Origin: Pseudosporangium ferrugineum
Lineage (GTDB): Bacteria; Actinomycetota; Actinomycetes; Mycobacteriales; Micromonosporaceae
Length of the DNA: 64,000 bases
Assembly (NCBI RefSeq): GCF_003002065.1
Contig: NZ_PVZG01000012.1
Span: forward strand, 62,001-126,000
Direction of reading: 5' to 3'
Part shown: piece by piece, positions 17,001 through 26,000 of the stretch
Position numbering within the stretch: the stretch's first letter is position 1
Layout: every line of letters starts with the position of its first letter
Notes under the pieces: model-generated
Told to the model about the DNA's origin: nothing
The model's input: only the letters and a program-made list of their open reading frames with translations
Database searches by the model: none
Translations under genes and position numbers: made by a program

Positions 17001-18503
17001 GTGGATCCTGAGTTTGTCCTGTTCCCGGGCCGGCACCATGTACTCACCCGGTTCCAGGCCGATTACCTTTCCCGCTTCGGCGGCGCGACGATCGTGTGGG
17101 CCGTCACATCGGCGAATCACGAGAACACGAAGCGCAACCCGGTGCCGTACCACCGCCGCGAGGCCGCCATCGAGCGGTTCAGCGCGCTGGAGGGGCTGCG
17201 GTCGCTGGTGGTGCCGGTGTTCGACACCGCGCCGACGGACCGCTTCGCCGAGGTGACGCTGAAGAACATCACGGTCGCCACCGGGCTGGAGCTGACCCCG
17301 GAGAACTGCCTGGTCGCCTGCTCCACCCCGCAGGTCGCGGCCCTGTACGAGGCGCTGGGCTTCGGCATCGCCGGCGTGGAGGCCGGGGTCACGCCGGCGC
17401 CGGAGCGGCCGTGGGACGTGCTGCTGCGGCTGGCCGCCGGCGACGAGTCGTGGCGCGAGCTGGCCCACCCGTCGACCGTGGACGTCTTCGAGCGCTACCG
17501 CCTGGTGGACGCCGTACGGTCGGTGGTCAACGACCCGGTGGTCGGCGACGAGGGCGGGCTGACCGCCACCCGCGACTACCGTACGTACGCGTCGGCCTTC
17601 GCGGACGCCGCCGGCCGCAAGTGGGACCTGGTCCGCGGGCACGTGCGGCCGGGCCGGATCGTCGACATCGGCTGCGGGGCCGGCGCGGTGCTGGAGCTGG
17701 CCGACGCCGAGCCGGCGCTGCGCGAGAGCGACCTGATCGGCGTCGAGATCGCCCGTCACCTGTTCGAGGAGTGCGTGCACAAGAAGGCGCAGGGCGCGTT
17801 CCGCAACGCCAACGTCTACTTCTACCGGCGCAACGTGCTGGGCGGGGCCATCTTCCCGCCGCGCTCGATCGACACCACGCTGACCTTCGCCCTCACCCAC
17901 GAGATCTGGTCCTACGGCGACCGCTGGGAGTCGCTGCGCGCGTTCGCCCGCGCGATCTACGAGCACACCGCGCCGGGCGGCGTGTGGATCAACAGCGACG
18001 TCTGCGGCCCGGACGGCCGCGACGTCCCGGTCCGGCTCACCCTGCGTGCCGACGACGGCGACAACCCTCCGGCCGTACGGACGGACCTGGCGTCCCTGCC
18101 CTCGGCCGAGGTGTCGGCGTACGTGGCCGGATTGTCCACCCGCGCCCGCCTCGACCAGTTCGCCGTCGACTACCGCTTCCCGTTCGGCTACGAGCCGGTC
18201 GGCGCGGACACCGTCGAGCTGCCCCTGGGCGCGGCGATGGACTACCTGACCCGCAAGGACTACCCGGACAACTGGCTCTCCGAGACCCAGGAGCAGTTCT
18301 GCGGGCTGGAGTTCGCCGACTGGAAGTCGCTGCTCACCGACGTGGGCTTCGAGCTCGACCCGGCGTCGGCCCCCAGCCGCAACGACTGGATCGTGAGCAA
18401 CCGGCTGGCGCCCACCGCGTCGCTGGCGACCGTGCGCGGGGAGCCGCTCGACTGGCCGGTCACCCATGTGCTGCTCGTGGCGCGCCGTCCGTTCAATACC
18501 TGA
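17001..18503 (+). CDS. NadM-like nucleotidyltransferase fused to SAM methyltransferase
   Basis: This 500-residue protein has two parts. Residues 1-150 resemble an NMN-adenylyltransferase-type HIGH-superfamily domain (FPGRHHVLTRFQ at 8-19, TSANHENTKRNPVPYHRREAAIERF at 36-60), although the first His motif is atypical. Residues 190-500 are a class I methyltransferase with motif I VDIGCGAGA (221-229). I know of no proven function for this combination. Start is GTG 17001; upstream is only TACGGTATC at the end of a short divergent promoter shared with ndh, so translation may be leaderless or weakly primed. The substrate could be NAD-like or a nucleotide-activated small molecule; this is inference. 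Confidence 0.82.
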   Translation: MDPEFVLFPGRHHVLTRFQADYLSRFGGATIVWAVTSANHENTKRNPVPYHRREAAIERFSALEGLRSLVVPVFDTAPTDRFAEVTLKNITVATGLELTPENCLVACSTPQVAALYEALGFGIAGVEAGVTPAPERPWDVLLRLAAGDESWRELAHPSTVDVFERYRLVDAVRSVVNDPVVGDEGGLTATRDYRTYASAFADAAGRKWDLVRGHVRPGRIVDIGCGAGAVLELADAEPALRESDLIGVEIARHLFEECVHKKAQGAFRNANVYFYRRNVLGGAIFPPRSIDTTLTFALTHEIWSYGDRWESLRAFARAIYEHTAPGGVWINSDVCGPDGRDVPVRLTLRADDGDNPPAVRTDLASLPSAEVSAYVAGLSTRARLDQFAVDYRFPFGYEPVGADTVELPLGAAMDYLTRKDYPDNWLSETQEQFCGLEFADWKSLLTDVGFELDPASAPSRNDWIVSNRLAPTASLATVRGEPLDWPVTHVLLVARRPFNT

Positions 18504-18519
18504 CCTGCCGTTCCGGGCC

Positions 18520-18525
18520 TATCCT
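18520..18525 (+). promoter_or_regulatory. Leaderless-type -10 element for the reductase gene
   Basis: TATCCT is followed by exactly 7 nt and the ATG at 18533, so the transcript probably starts at or next to the start codon. This suggests the gene has its own promoter despite the upstream neighbour. No clear -35. Confidence 0.5.
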
Positions 18526-18532
18526 GTGCGGC

Positions 18533-19834
18533 ATGCGGACCGCTCAGCTGTTCTGGGGTGTCGTGCTCCTCAACGTCGCCGTCGTGTGGGCCCTGTTCTT
18601 CACCGTGGCGCCCGAGCCGAAGAACGCGATCCTCGGCGCCGGCCAGCTCCTCGGCCTGCACGTCGCGCTGCTGATGATCCTGCAGCTGACGCTGATCGCC
18701 CGGCTGCCCTGGCTGGACCGGCGGATCGGCATGGACCGGCTCACCTCGTGGCACCGGTGGACCGGGTTCACACTGTTCTGGGTGGTGCTCGCGCATCCGC
18801 TGTTCGTGCTGGCCGGCTACGCGACCGCCTACGACTCCACGATGTGGCGGCAGTTCCTCAACCTGGCCGTCATGGTGGGCTCGCTGGCCGGCATGATCGC
18901 CCTGGTCCTCGTCGTGGTCGCGGCCGGCGCGTCGATCCGGTACGCCCGCCGCCGCCTGCAGTACGAGACCTGGCACGCCGTGCACCTCATTCTCTACCTG
19001 GCGATCACGCTCGGGCTCATCCACCAGCTGTTCGAGCTCTCCACGTTCACCGCGTCGCCGGTCGCCACGGCGTACTGGTGGACGCTGTGGACCTTCGCGA
19101 TCGGCGCGCTGCTCATCGGCCGGATCGTCCTGCCGCTGTGGCGCAACGCCCGCCACCGGTTCCGGGTGGCCGCCGTGGTGCCCGAGTCCGACGACGTCGT
19201 CTCGGTCCACATCCGCGGCCGGGACCTCGACAAGCTCCCGGCGCGGGCCGGGCAGTTCTTCATCTGGCGCTTCCCCGGGTACGCCCGCTGGTGGCAGGCG
19301 AACCCGTTCTCGCTGTCGGCCGCGCCGGACGGGCGCTCGCTGCGGCTGACCGCGAAGGCCGTCGGGGGCGCGAGTGCGGCCCTGCGGCACATCCCGGTCG
19401 GGTCGCGGGTGTTCGCGGAGGGGCCGTACGGCGCCTTCACCTCCCTGCACCGCACCCGGGAGAAGACGCTGCTGATCGCCGGCGGCGTCGGGGTCACGCC
19501 GATCCGGGCGCTGCTGGAGGAGTCGGCCGGCGACATCGTGGTGCTCTACCGGGTGCATCGGCGGGCCGACGCGGTGCTGCTGCCCGAGCTGGAGGCGCTG
19601 GCCCGGGAGCGGGGTGCGCGGGTGGTGCTGCTCTCCGGCCGTACCGGATCCGGCGATCCACCGCTCGCGCCCTTCGAGCCGGCGAACCTGGCGGCCGAGG
19701 TGCCGGACGTCGCCGAGCGGGACGTGTTCGTGTGCGGGCCGCCGGCGATGACCTCGGCGGTGCTGCGGTCCCTGCGCGCCCTGCGGGTGCCCCGCCGCCA
19801 GGTGCACGCGGAACGCTTCAGCCTGGCGGCCTGA
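18533..19834 (+). CDS. Membrane ferric-reductase-like flavoprotein
   Basis: The 433-residue protein joins a heme-type six-helix membrane domain (His residues in HVALLM, SWHRWTGF, LAHPLF, WHAVHLILYL and GLIHQ across about 35-170) to a cytoplasmic ferredoxin-reductase domain. The FAD region shows NPFSLSA (near 258) and the NAD(P) region shows IAGGVGVTPIRALL (near 318) and FVCGPPAMT. This is the ferric reductase/NADPH-oxidase layout: electrons go from NAD(P)H across the membrane to an outside acceptor. It follows the NadM-like fusion by 29 nt. Confidence 0.9.
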   Translation: MRTAQLFWGVVLLNVAVVWALFFTVAPEPKNAILGAGQLLGLHVALLMILQLTLIARLPWLDRRIGMDRLTSWHRWTGFTLFWVVLAHPLFVLAGYATAYDSTMWRQFLNLAVMVGSLAGMIALVLVVVAAGASIRYARRRLQYETWHAVHLILYLAITLGLIHQLFELSTFTASPVATAYWWTLWTFAIGALLIGRIVLPLWRNARHRFRVAAVVPESDDVVSVHIRGRDLDKLPARAGQFFIWRFPGYARWWQANPFSLSAAPDGRSLRLTAKAVGGASAALRHIPVGSRVFAEGPYGAFTSLHRTREKTLLIAGGVGVTPIRALLEESAGDIVVLYRVHRRADAVLLPELEALARERGARVVLLSGRTGSGDPPLAPFEPANLAAEVPDVAERDVFVCGPPAMTSAVLRSLRALRVPRRQVHAERFSLAA

Positions 19835-19864
19835 CCGCTTCCGTTCCACCGGGGAGGCGCGACG

Positions 19865-20041
19865 ATGAGAGCGCCGAGGGGTCGGCGGCGCGGGGCCGGC
19901 CGCCTTCCCTCGCCCCCGTGGCGCAGCGCCTCCGCGCGGCACCTCCCCCGGTGGGCGCCGCGGCCGGGCCGCGGCGCGTGCGGCGGTGTCAACTGGGAAT
20001 CCCTCGTAAGCCCGTCTTCGGGCTCCCCAGTTGACAACTAG
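19865..20041 (+). CDS. Possible 58-residue small protein
   Basis: ATG 19865 has a GGGGAGG site 8 nt upstream and reads 58 codons to TAG 20039-20041. The product is rich in Arg, Pro and Gly and ends VSPSSGSPVDN. Its last third overlaps the hairpin and two operator-like elements, so it may be a chance frame or a leader-type ORF. No recognisable domain. Confidence 0.25.
   Translation: MRAPRGRRRGAGRLPSPPWRSASARHLPRWAPRPGRGACGGVNWESLVSPSSGSPVDN
19987..20036. repeat. Nested inverted repeat (long hairpin)
   Basis: Outer arms TGTCAACTGGG (19987-19997) and CCCAGTTGACA (20026-20036) are perfect over 11 bp. Inside them AGCCCG (20009-20014) and CGGGCT (20019-20024) pair around a TCTT loop. The bulge is lopsided (11 nt against 1 nt). 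It could be a structured leader, a terminator for the gene ending at 19834, or paired protein sites. Confidence 0.7.
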
Positions 20042-20121
20042 CGTCGAGCATACGCATGATCGCCGCACATGTGTCAACCGGACAGTCGATGAGGTTCGAT
20101 TGGTGGCACGTATAGTTGACG
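19987..20121. promoter_or_regulatory. Four phased GTTGAC/GTCAAC operator elements
   Basis: TGTCAAC (19987), GTTGACA (20030), TGTCAAC (20072) and GTTGACG (20115) alternate in orientation. Start-to-start distances are 43, 42 and 43 bp, about four helical turns each. The last overlaps the possible -10 TATAGT. This fits a DNA-bridging HTH dimer such as the EspR-like protein encoded next. Confidence 0.65.
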
Positions 20122-20137
20122 AACTGTGGGGACCACT

Positions 20138-20605
20138 ATGGACAGCACGCCGGAGGATCCCCGGTTCGCGACCATGCAGGGCCGGCTCAACTACCTGTTC
20201 GAGACCGTGCGACCCGTCGGCAAGAACCGGTACACCTACCGCGACGTCGCCGAGGCCATCAAGCGCGACCAGAATTTCGAGATCACCGCGGCGTACATCA
20301 ACTACATCTGCACCGGCAAGCGCGACAACCCCGGCGTGGAACAGGTCCGGGCGCTCGCCACGTTCTTCGGCGTGCCGGCCGCGTTCCTGTTCGGCGAGGG
20401 CGACCTCAGCCGGATCACGTCCGAGCTGGAGCAGTTGCGCGCCGTCGTCGCGGCCCGTGAGCAGCAGCAACTCGCCGACGAGGCGATGAGCGACCCGGGC
20501 GTGCGGGTGGTCGCCATGAAGGCGCGGGGGCTCTCCCCCTCGCATCTGCAACTTGTTTCCGCCATGCTCGATCAGGTGCGGCAGCTCGAAGGTCTCGACG
20601 AATGA
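20138..20605 (+). CDS. EspR-like XRE-type HTH regulator
   Basis: The 155-residue protein has GRLNYLFETV...GKNRYTYRDVAEAI (15-41) and a HTH through AAYINYICTGKRDNPGVEQVRALATFFGVP (51-80), followed by helices ending VRVVAMKARGLSPSHLQLVSAML (122-144). Both halves match the layout of mycobacterial EspR, which dimerises through its C-terminus and bridges distant sites. ATG 20138 follows GGGGACC; GTG 20126 would add four residues. It leads a four-gene operon and probably controls it through the phased elements upstream. Confidence 0.88.
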   Translation: MDSTPEDPRFATMQGRLNYLFETVRPVGKNRYTYRDVAEAIKRDQNFEITAAYINYICTGKRDNPGVEQVRALATFFGVPAAFLFGEGDLSRITSELEQLRAVVAAREQQQLADEAMSDPGVRVVAMKARGLSPSHLQLVSAMLDQVRQLEGLDE

Positions 20606-20684
20606 GACACCGCGCCACCCGTCCCGCGCCGGGACGGACTGTGGCACCATCGGCACCTGTGGATGCCGTACGGGGTGGACAGCG

Positions 20685-21218
20685 GTGAAGGCCCGTCAGA
20701 TCAGGCGGTACGAGCAGCGCCTGCGTGACCTGGACATCACCATTCCCGTGCCCTTCGACGCCCGGACCTTCTGCGCGCACATCGCGGAGCGCCGGGGCCG
20801 CCCGATCCACGTCCTGTCGCTGGACACCAGCGCCGCCGCCGCACCGTGCGGGCTGTGGCTGGCGACCGACAAGGCCGACTACATCGCCGTCGACGAGAAG
20901 GCGCCGCCGGTCCTGCGCAGCCACATCCTGCTGCACGAGCTGGCGCACATGCTCTGCGACCACACCGGCCGGCTCGAACTGGACACCGCGACGCCGGCCT
21001 TCACCATCCTCGACCCCGAGATGGTCAAGCGGGTGCTCGGCCGCACCAGCCGCTACCCGGACGAGCAGGAGCGCGAGGCCGAGGGCCTGGCCAGCGTCTT
21101 CATCCGGTTCGCCGCCCAGCGCTCGCCGGTGCCGCGGCCCCGCGGATCGGACGACAGCGCCACCGCGGAGCTCGACCGGGTCAGCGCGGCACTCGCCGCC
21201 GACCGGAGCTGGAAGTGA
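20685..21218 (+). CDS. ImmA/IrrE-like metallopeptidase
   Basis: The 177-residue cytosolic protein has the zinc-protease motif HELAH (84-88) followed by a helix with an acidic ligand candidate (EREAEGLAS, about 129-137). That is the COG2856/ImmA-IrrE pattern; such enzymes often cut a partner HTH repressor. GTG start at 20685 after GGGGTGGA. It lies 79 nt after the EspR-like gene and overlaps the next gene by GTGA. Cleavage of the EspR-like protein is a hypothesis from gene pairing. Confidence 0.88.
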   Translation: MKARQIRRYEQRLRDLDITIPVPFDARTFCAHIAERRGRPIHVLSLDTSAAAAPCGLWLATDKADYIAVDEKAPPVLRSHILLHELAHMLCDHTGRLELDTATPAFTILDPEMVKRVLGRTSRYPDEQEREAEGLASVFIRFAAQRSPVPRPRGSDDSATAELDRVSAALAADRSWK

Positions 21219-22426
21219 GCGATCCCGTACCGCTGGTCGCGGCGGCGATCGCCTTCCTGGCCCTGGCACCGAAGACGGTCCAGCTCGTCCGGGACCCGCG
21301 GAACCCCGCGCTGCGTGCCACCTGCGGCGTGCTCGGGAGCCTCGGCCTGGCCCAGATCGTCGCGTGGCAGCCGAGCTACCACGCGATCGGCCAGCTCACC
21401 GGCGTGCCGAACCTGGCCCGCTATCTCATGCACCTGTGCGCGCTCGTCGCGGCGGCCGTCGTCCAGTCGTTGTTCCTGCACCTGAACGACCCGGCCACGG
21501 CGCGTACCCGGGCCCGGTGGCGCTGGCTGCTCCTGGCCGTCGTCGCGGTGGTCATGGGCGTCTCCTTCCACCTGGCCGACTTCGCCGTCGAGGACGCCCG
21601 CACCTTCGCGGACCGGTACGCGACCGCGCCGTACATGCGCGAGTACATGCTGGGGTTCCTCGCCTACCTCGCCCTCGCGATGGTCGACATCATGCGCATG
21701 TCCCTGCGCTACTCCCGCCGCCTGCCCCCGTCCGCGCTGCGGTTCGGCCTGCGCGTGCTGGCCCTCGGCGCGCTCGACGGGCTGCTCTACGTGATCCACA
21801 AGACGACCTTCATCCTGGTCGCCGCCCGCGGCGTCGACGTGCCCTGGCCGGAGGCACCGACCGCCCAGTTCCTCATCTCCCTCGGCATCGCCCTGGTGAG
21901 CAGCGGCCTGGTCATCCCGTCGGTGGCGAAGGTACTCGTCGCCGCCCGGCAGTGGCCCGGCTCCTACCGCCTGTACCGCGACATGCTGCCGCTCTGGCAG
22001 GCGCTGTACGCGCTCGACAACAGCGTCAACCTGAACCCGCCGGGCCGCCGGCCGCCGCTGTCCACCCTGGACATCGAGATGTACCGCCGGATCATCGAGA
22101 TCCTCGACAGCATCCGCGAGCACAGCGCCTACCTCGACCGGGACGCCAGCGAGGCGGCCTCGCGGGCCGCGCTCGAGGCCGGCCTGCCGCCCGGGGAGGC
22201 CCGCGCGATCGGCGACGCGGCCGCGATCGCGGCGATGATCGACTACGTCTCGCGCACCGCGCCGGCGGACCGGGTGCCCGCCGCCGGCGGCGACGCGGAC
22301 ACGCTGGTGCTCGCCGAGGAGCACGACACCGAGGCAGCCCGGCGCCTCGCCGCCATCTCCCGCGCCTTCGCCGGCTCCCCCATCGTGCGGGCCCAGCGCG
22401 AGGCCGCCGGGGCGGCCGGCCGATGA
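21215..22426 (+). CDS. DUF6545/MAB_1171c-type membrane protein
   Basis: The 403-residue protein has seven or so membrane helices in its first 235 residues (VAAAIAFLALAP..., LARYLMHLCALVAAAVV, WLLLAVVAVVMGV, MLGFLAYLALAMVDI, LGIALVSSGLVIP), then a cytoplasmic helical tail. It matches the actinobacterial MAB_1171c family, called putative transporters without proof. The GTG start lies in the metallopeptidase stop (GTGA), so the two are coupled. A sensor that signals to the ImmA-like protease is conceivable. Confidence 0.85.
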   Translation: MSDPVPLVAAAIAFLALAPKTVQLVRDPRNPALRATCGVLGSLGLAQIVAWQPSYHAIGQLTGVPNLARYLMHLCALVAAAVVQSLFLHLNDPATARTRARWRWLLLAVVAVVMGVSFHLADFAVEDARTFADRYATAPYMREYMLGFLAYLALAMVDIMRMSLRYSRRLPPSALRFGLRVLALGALDGLLYVIHKTTFILVAARGVDVPWPEAPTAQFLISLGIALVSSGLVIPSVAKVLVAARQWPGSYRLYRDMLPLWQALYALDNSVNLNPPGRRPPLSTLDIEMYRRIIEILDSIREHSAYLDRDASEAASRAALEAGLPPGEARAIGDAAAIAAMIDYVSRTAPADRVPAAGGDADTLVLAEEHDTEAARRLAAISRAFAGSPIVRAQREAAGAAGR

Positions 22427-23052
22427 CCGCCGCGGCGCCCCCCGGGGCCGCGGCCGGCCCGCGGACCGCGGACCGGGTCGCGAGGCTGCTCACCGAGATC
22501 CTGTCCCCCGCGGTGCTCGTCGCCACGGTGCTGCTGGCGGTCGCCTGGCACGCCGCCGACACGCCCGGTCAGGCCCTGCTGTGGGGCCTCATCGCGGCGG
22601 CGGCGGCCAGCTTCATCCCGATCACGTACATCATCCGCGGCGTACGGCGGGGGCACTGGACCGACAAGCACGTGGGCGTCCGCGAGCAGCGCAAGCTGCC
22701 GCTGCTGGTCTGCCTCGTCTCGACGGCGGCGGGCTCGGTGACGCTGGCGGTCGCCGGCGCCCCCCGGGAGCTCCTGGCGCTCATCGCGTGCATGGTGGCG
22801 GCCCTGGTGGTCGCCGTCGCCGTGACGCTCGCCGGGCGGTGGAAGATCTCCGTCCACTCCCTGGTGGCGGCCGGCACCGCGATCGCCCTGGTCGTGGTCG
22901 GCGGGCCCGCCCTGCTGGCCACCCTGCCGCTGGCCGCCGCGGTGGGGTGGTCCCGGGTCCGGCTGCGCGACCACACCCCCGCGCAGGTCGTCGCGGGCGC
23001 GGTCGTCGGGGCGTGCGCGACCGGGCTGCTGTTCCCGGCCCTGGCGTCCTGA
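22423..23052 (+). CDS. PAP2-related integral membrane protein
   Basis: The 209-residue protein has about six membrane helices. Segments HWTDKHVGVREQRKLP (75-90), KISVHSLVAAG and RLRDHTPAQVVAGAVVGA follow the spacing of PAP2 phosphatase motifs (KxxxRP, SxH, HxxxQV). The canonical PSGH is reduced to SVHS, so activity is uncertain. ATG overlaps the previous stop (ATGA). It closes the four-gene operon. Confidence 0.85.
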   Translation: MTAAAPPGAAAGPRTADRVARLLTEILSPAVLVATVLLAVAWHAADTPGQALLWGLIAAAAASFIPITYIIRGVRRGHWTDKHVGVREQRKLPLLVCLVSTAAGSVTLAVAGAPRELLALIACMVAALVVAVAVTLAGRWKISVHSLVAAGTAIALVVVGGPALLATLPLAAAVGWSRVRLRDHTPAQVVAGAVVGACATGLLFPALAS

Positions 23053-23071
23053 CCAGGGCCGGGAGCCCGCC

Positions 23072-26000
23072 TCAGCGCTGCACGAACACCGCCACGGACC
23101 GGGCCGGTACGGAGAACGTACCGGTCGCCGCCGCGAACGACGCCGTCCGCAGGGCCGGGTCCGCCGCCGTGCGCTGCACCGGGTGCAGCGCCACGTCCGC
23201 CCCGCGCAGGGCGCCGACCCGCTGGGTGGCGGCGGCCGGGGTCGCGTTGAACACGACCGTGACCGACTTCCAGCGCTTGTCCAGGCCGCGCCCGTCGAGC
23301 GTCATGGTGAGGACGCCGGGGGTCTCGGCCGTGCCGGAGAGCGGGAACGACAGCCGCTTCTGCACCTCGGCCGCGTCCGGCAGCCCGAAGACCGGCGAGG
23401 AGCCGCGGATCTCGAGCAGCTCCCGGTAGGTCGCGTCGGCGAGACCGATCGCGGCGCAGTCCGGCTTCAACGCCGGATCGGCCAGCAACGGCTTCGCGTA
23501 CGGCCACTTCGCCTCGTTGTCCGCCGCCGGGGGCAGGCCGCGGCCGAAGCCGTTGCCCTTCGCGCAGTCCCACTCGATGCGGTTGAACCAGTCGCCGGAG
23601 TTGAACGAGTTGCGGTCCAGCGACTTGGAGCGGAGCCGCTCGCTGCCGGCCGTCACGAACCCGGGTCCCTGTCCGAGCGCGGTGGTGGCCAGGGCCAGGG
23701 CCTGCATCCGGGCCCGGTCGGTGGCCGGCGTCGACTGCGGCAGCTTGTACGCGAGCGCGTCGTACAGGATCTCGTTGTCGTGCGCGTCCACGTACGTGAT
23801 CGCCTCGACCGGGCGGGCGTTGTAGCCCGCCGGCGAGCCGTTGTAGTCGATCTGCGCGCCGGACCTGACCGTGCCGTCGGAGGCGGTGAACGTGTACTTC
23901 GCGAGGTTGCCGCTCAGCCCCACCTTGATCAGGTCCTGGTAGTGCAGCAGCCGGGCCCGCTGCTCGGCGGCGGTGCCGTTGACCGGGTCGCCGTTCGGCG
24001 CGGTGAACAGCCCCGAACCGAAGCCCTGCACGCGCGGGTTGTCGTCGAACGGGCCGCCGCCGCGGACCGCGTCGCGCAGCCGGTCGTTGAACGTGCCGAT
24101 GCCCGTACCGGCCAGGTTCGCCTGGGTGGCCTGGACGAAGCGCGCGTTGCCGGCCACCTCGCCGAAGTCCCAGCCCTCGCCGTACACGTAGATCTTCTTG
24201 CCGTCGACGCCGTCGCGCGCGACGGTGAGCTTGTCGAGGGCGGCCCGGACGGCCAGGATGTTCGCCTTCGGGTGGTGGCCCATCAGGTCGAACCGGAAAC
24301 CGTCCACCTTGTACGCCTTGGCCCAGGTGACCACGGAGTCCACGACCAGCTTGCCCATCATCGCGTTCTCCGGCGCGGTGTTGGCGCAGCAGGTCGAGTT
24401 CGCGACCGAGCCGTCCTCCAGCAGCCGCTGGTAGTAACCGGGCACGATCTGGTCGAGCACCGAGTGCGGATCGGTGCCGGCGGCGGAGGTGTGGTTGTAG
24501 ACGACGTCCATCACCACGCGCAGGCCGGTGCCGTTGAGGCCGGCGACCATCTGCCGGAATTCCCTCGTCCGGGCCGCGCCCTCGGGGTTCGTGGCGTAGC
24601 CGCCCTCCGGCGTCGTGTAGTGCAGCGGGTCGTAGCCCCAGTTGTAGCCGTCGGCGTCGGCCACCGCCGCGACGCACTTCTGCTGCTCGGCGGAGTCCGG
24701 CGGCAGCGCCGCGAGGTCGCAGGCCGGCTGCTTCTGGTCGGCGCGCCGCTCCGGGATGGTGGCGAAGTCGAAGACCGGGAGCAGGTGGACGTACGTGGTC
24801 CCGGCCCGTGCGAGCTGCCCGAGCTGCTTCATCCCGGCCGAGCCCGGGTCGGTGAACGCGGCGTAGGTGCCCTGCGCGGAGAAGTCGCGTACGGACAGCT
24901 CCGAGATCTGGATCTTTCCGGGCGCGGGCTTGCGCAGCCGGTCCCATCCGGCCGGGGCCAGCGCCGGGTCGGCCAGGTCGGCGATCTGGCTGTGCGTGGA
25001 GTTCGCCGACAGCGCCACCGAGTACGGGTCCGTCACGCTCGCCGTGACCACCTTGCGCGCGACGGGCTGCCACGCGGTGACCCGGTAGCGGTAGAACTTG
25101 CCCTTCCAGTCCTTCGCCCCCGCCACCGACCAGACGCCGGTCCGCGAGTCGCGCACCATCGCCACGTCGCGGGCGGCGCCGCCCGGGGTGTCGGACAGCT
25201 CGAGCCGCACCGACTGCGCGGTCGGCGCCCACACCGCCAGCCGGGGCCGTCCGCCGTCGAACGTGGGCCCGAGCCGCGCGCCCGTGGCGGCGGCGTAGAC
25301 GTCGTCGAGCACGCCGGCCGTCTGCACGCCGGTCGCGGAGAGCAATGTGCCCTGCGCGTCGCGCTCGGTGACCGCCACCTGTCCCCGCACGATGTCCCGC
25401 ACGTCGGTGCCGCGGGGCAGGGTGAACGCGCCGTACTGCCACAGGTGCGGGAACTTCTGCCGCTGCGCCTCGGTCAGGCCGTTGCGCTGGGCCCTCAACC
25501 GGACGCTGTGCCGCGGCGCGGCCGGGTCGAGGCCGCCGCCGGGCGCCCAGATCAGGTCGTAGACGCGGCCGTCGGTGCCCGCACCGACCGGTTCCAGGGT
25601 GCTGCCGGTGCCCGTCTTCCAGGCGATCGTCGAGCGGTCCAGCCACACCGCCGCCGACTTCGTCAGGTCGACCGTGCCGCCGGCGCCGGCCCTGCGCACC
25701 ACGGGCAGCAGCCGATCGGGTACGCCGGCCAGCAGCCACACCTCCCGCCCGGCCGACGCGAAGTCGAGCCGCTGATCCGCGGGCAGGTCCTTGGTGTCGC
25801 CGTTGTGGAGGATGTAGTTCAGCCCGGTGGCCCCGGCGGCGAGCGGCACCCGGAAGGTCGCGCCGAAGGAGTCGACAGAGGCCGGTGCCAGCGGCGCGGA
25901 CCATTCGGTCGGGTTCGCGGCGCCGTCCCACACGTGCAGGCCCCAGCCGGTGTAGTCACCCGCGGCACGGCGATAGTGGATGACCGCCGTGTCCTGGTCC

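Larger units (their letters stand above)
19835..20137. promoter_or_regulatory. Control region of the EspR-like operon
   Basis: This 303-bp gap holds a possible 58-codon ORF (19865-20041), a long imperfect hairpin (19987-20036), four phased GTTGAC/GTCAAC elements (19987-20121) and a possible -10 TATAGT at 20111-20116. I see no transposon or RNA gene in it. Confidence 0.65.

Noticed and set aside
17096..18532. Longer start for the ferric-reductase-like gene
   Set aside because: The upstream codons are an out-of-frame reading of the nucleotidyltransferase/methyltransferase gene.
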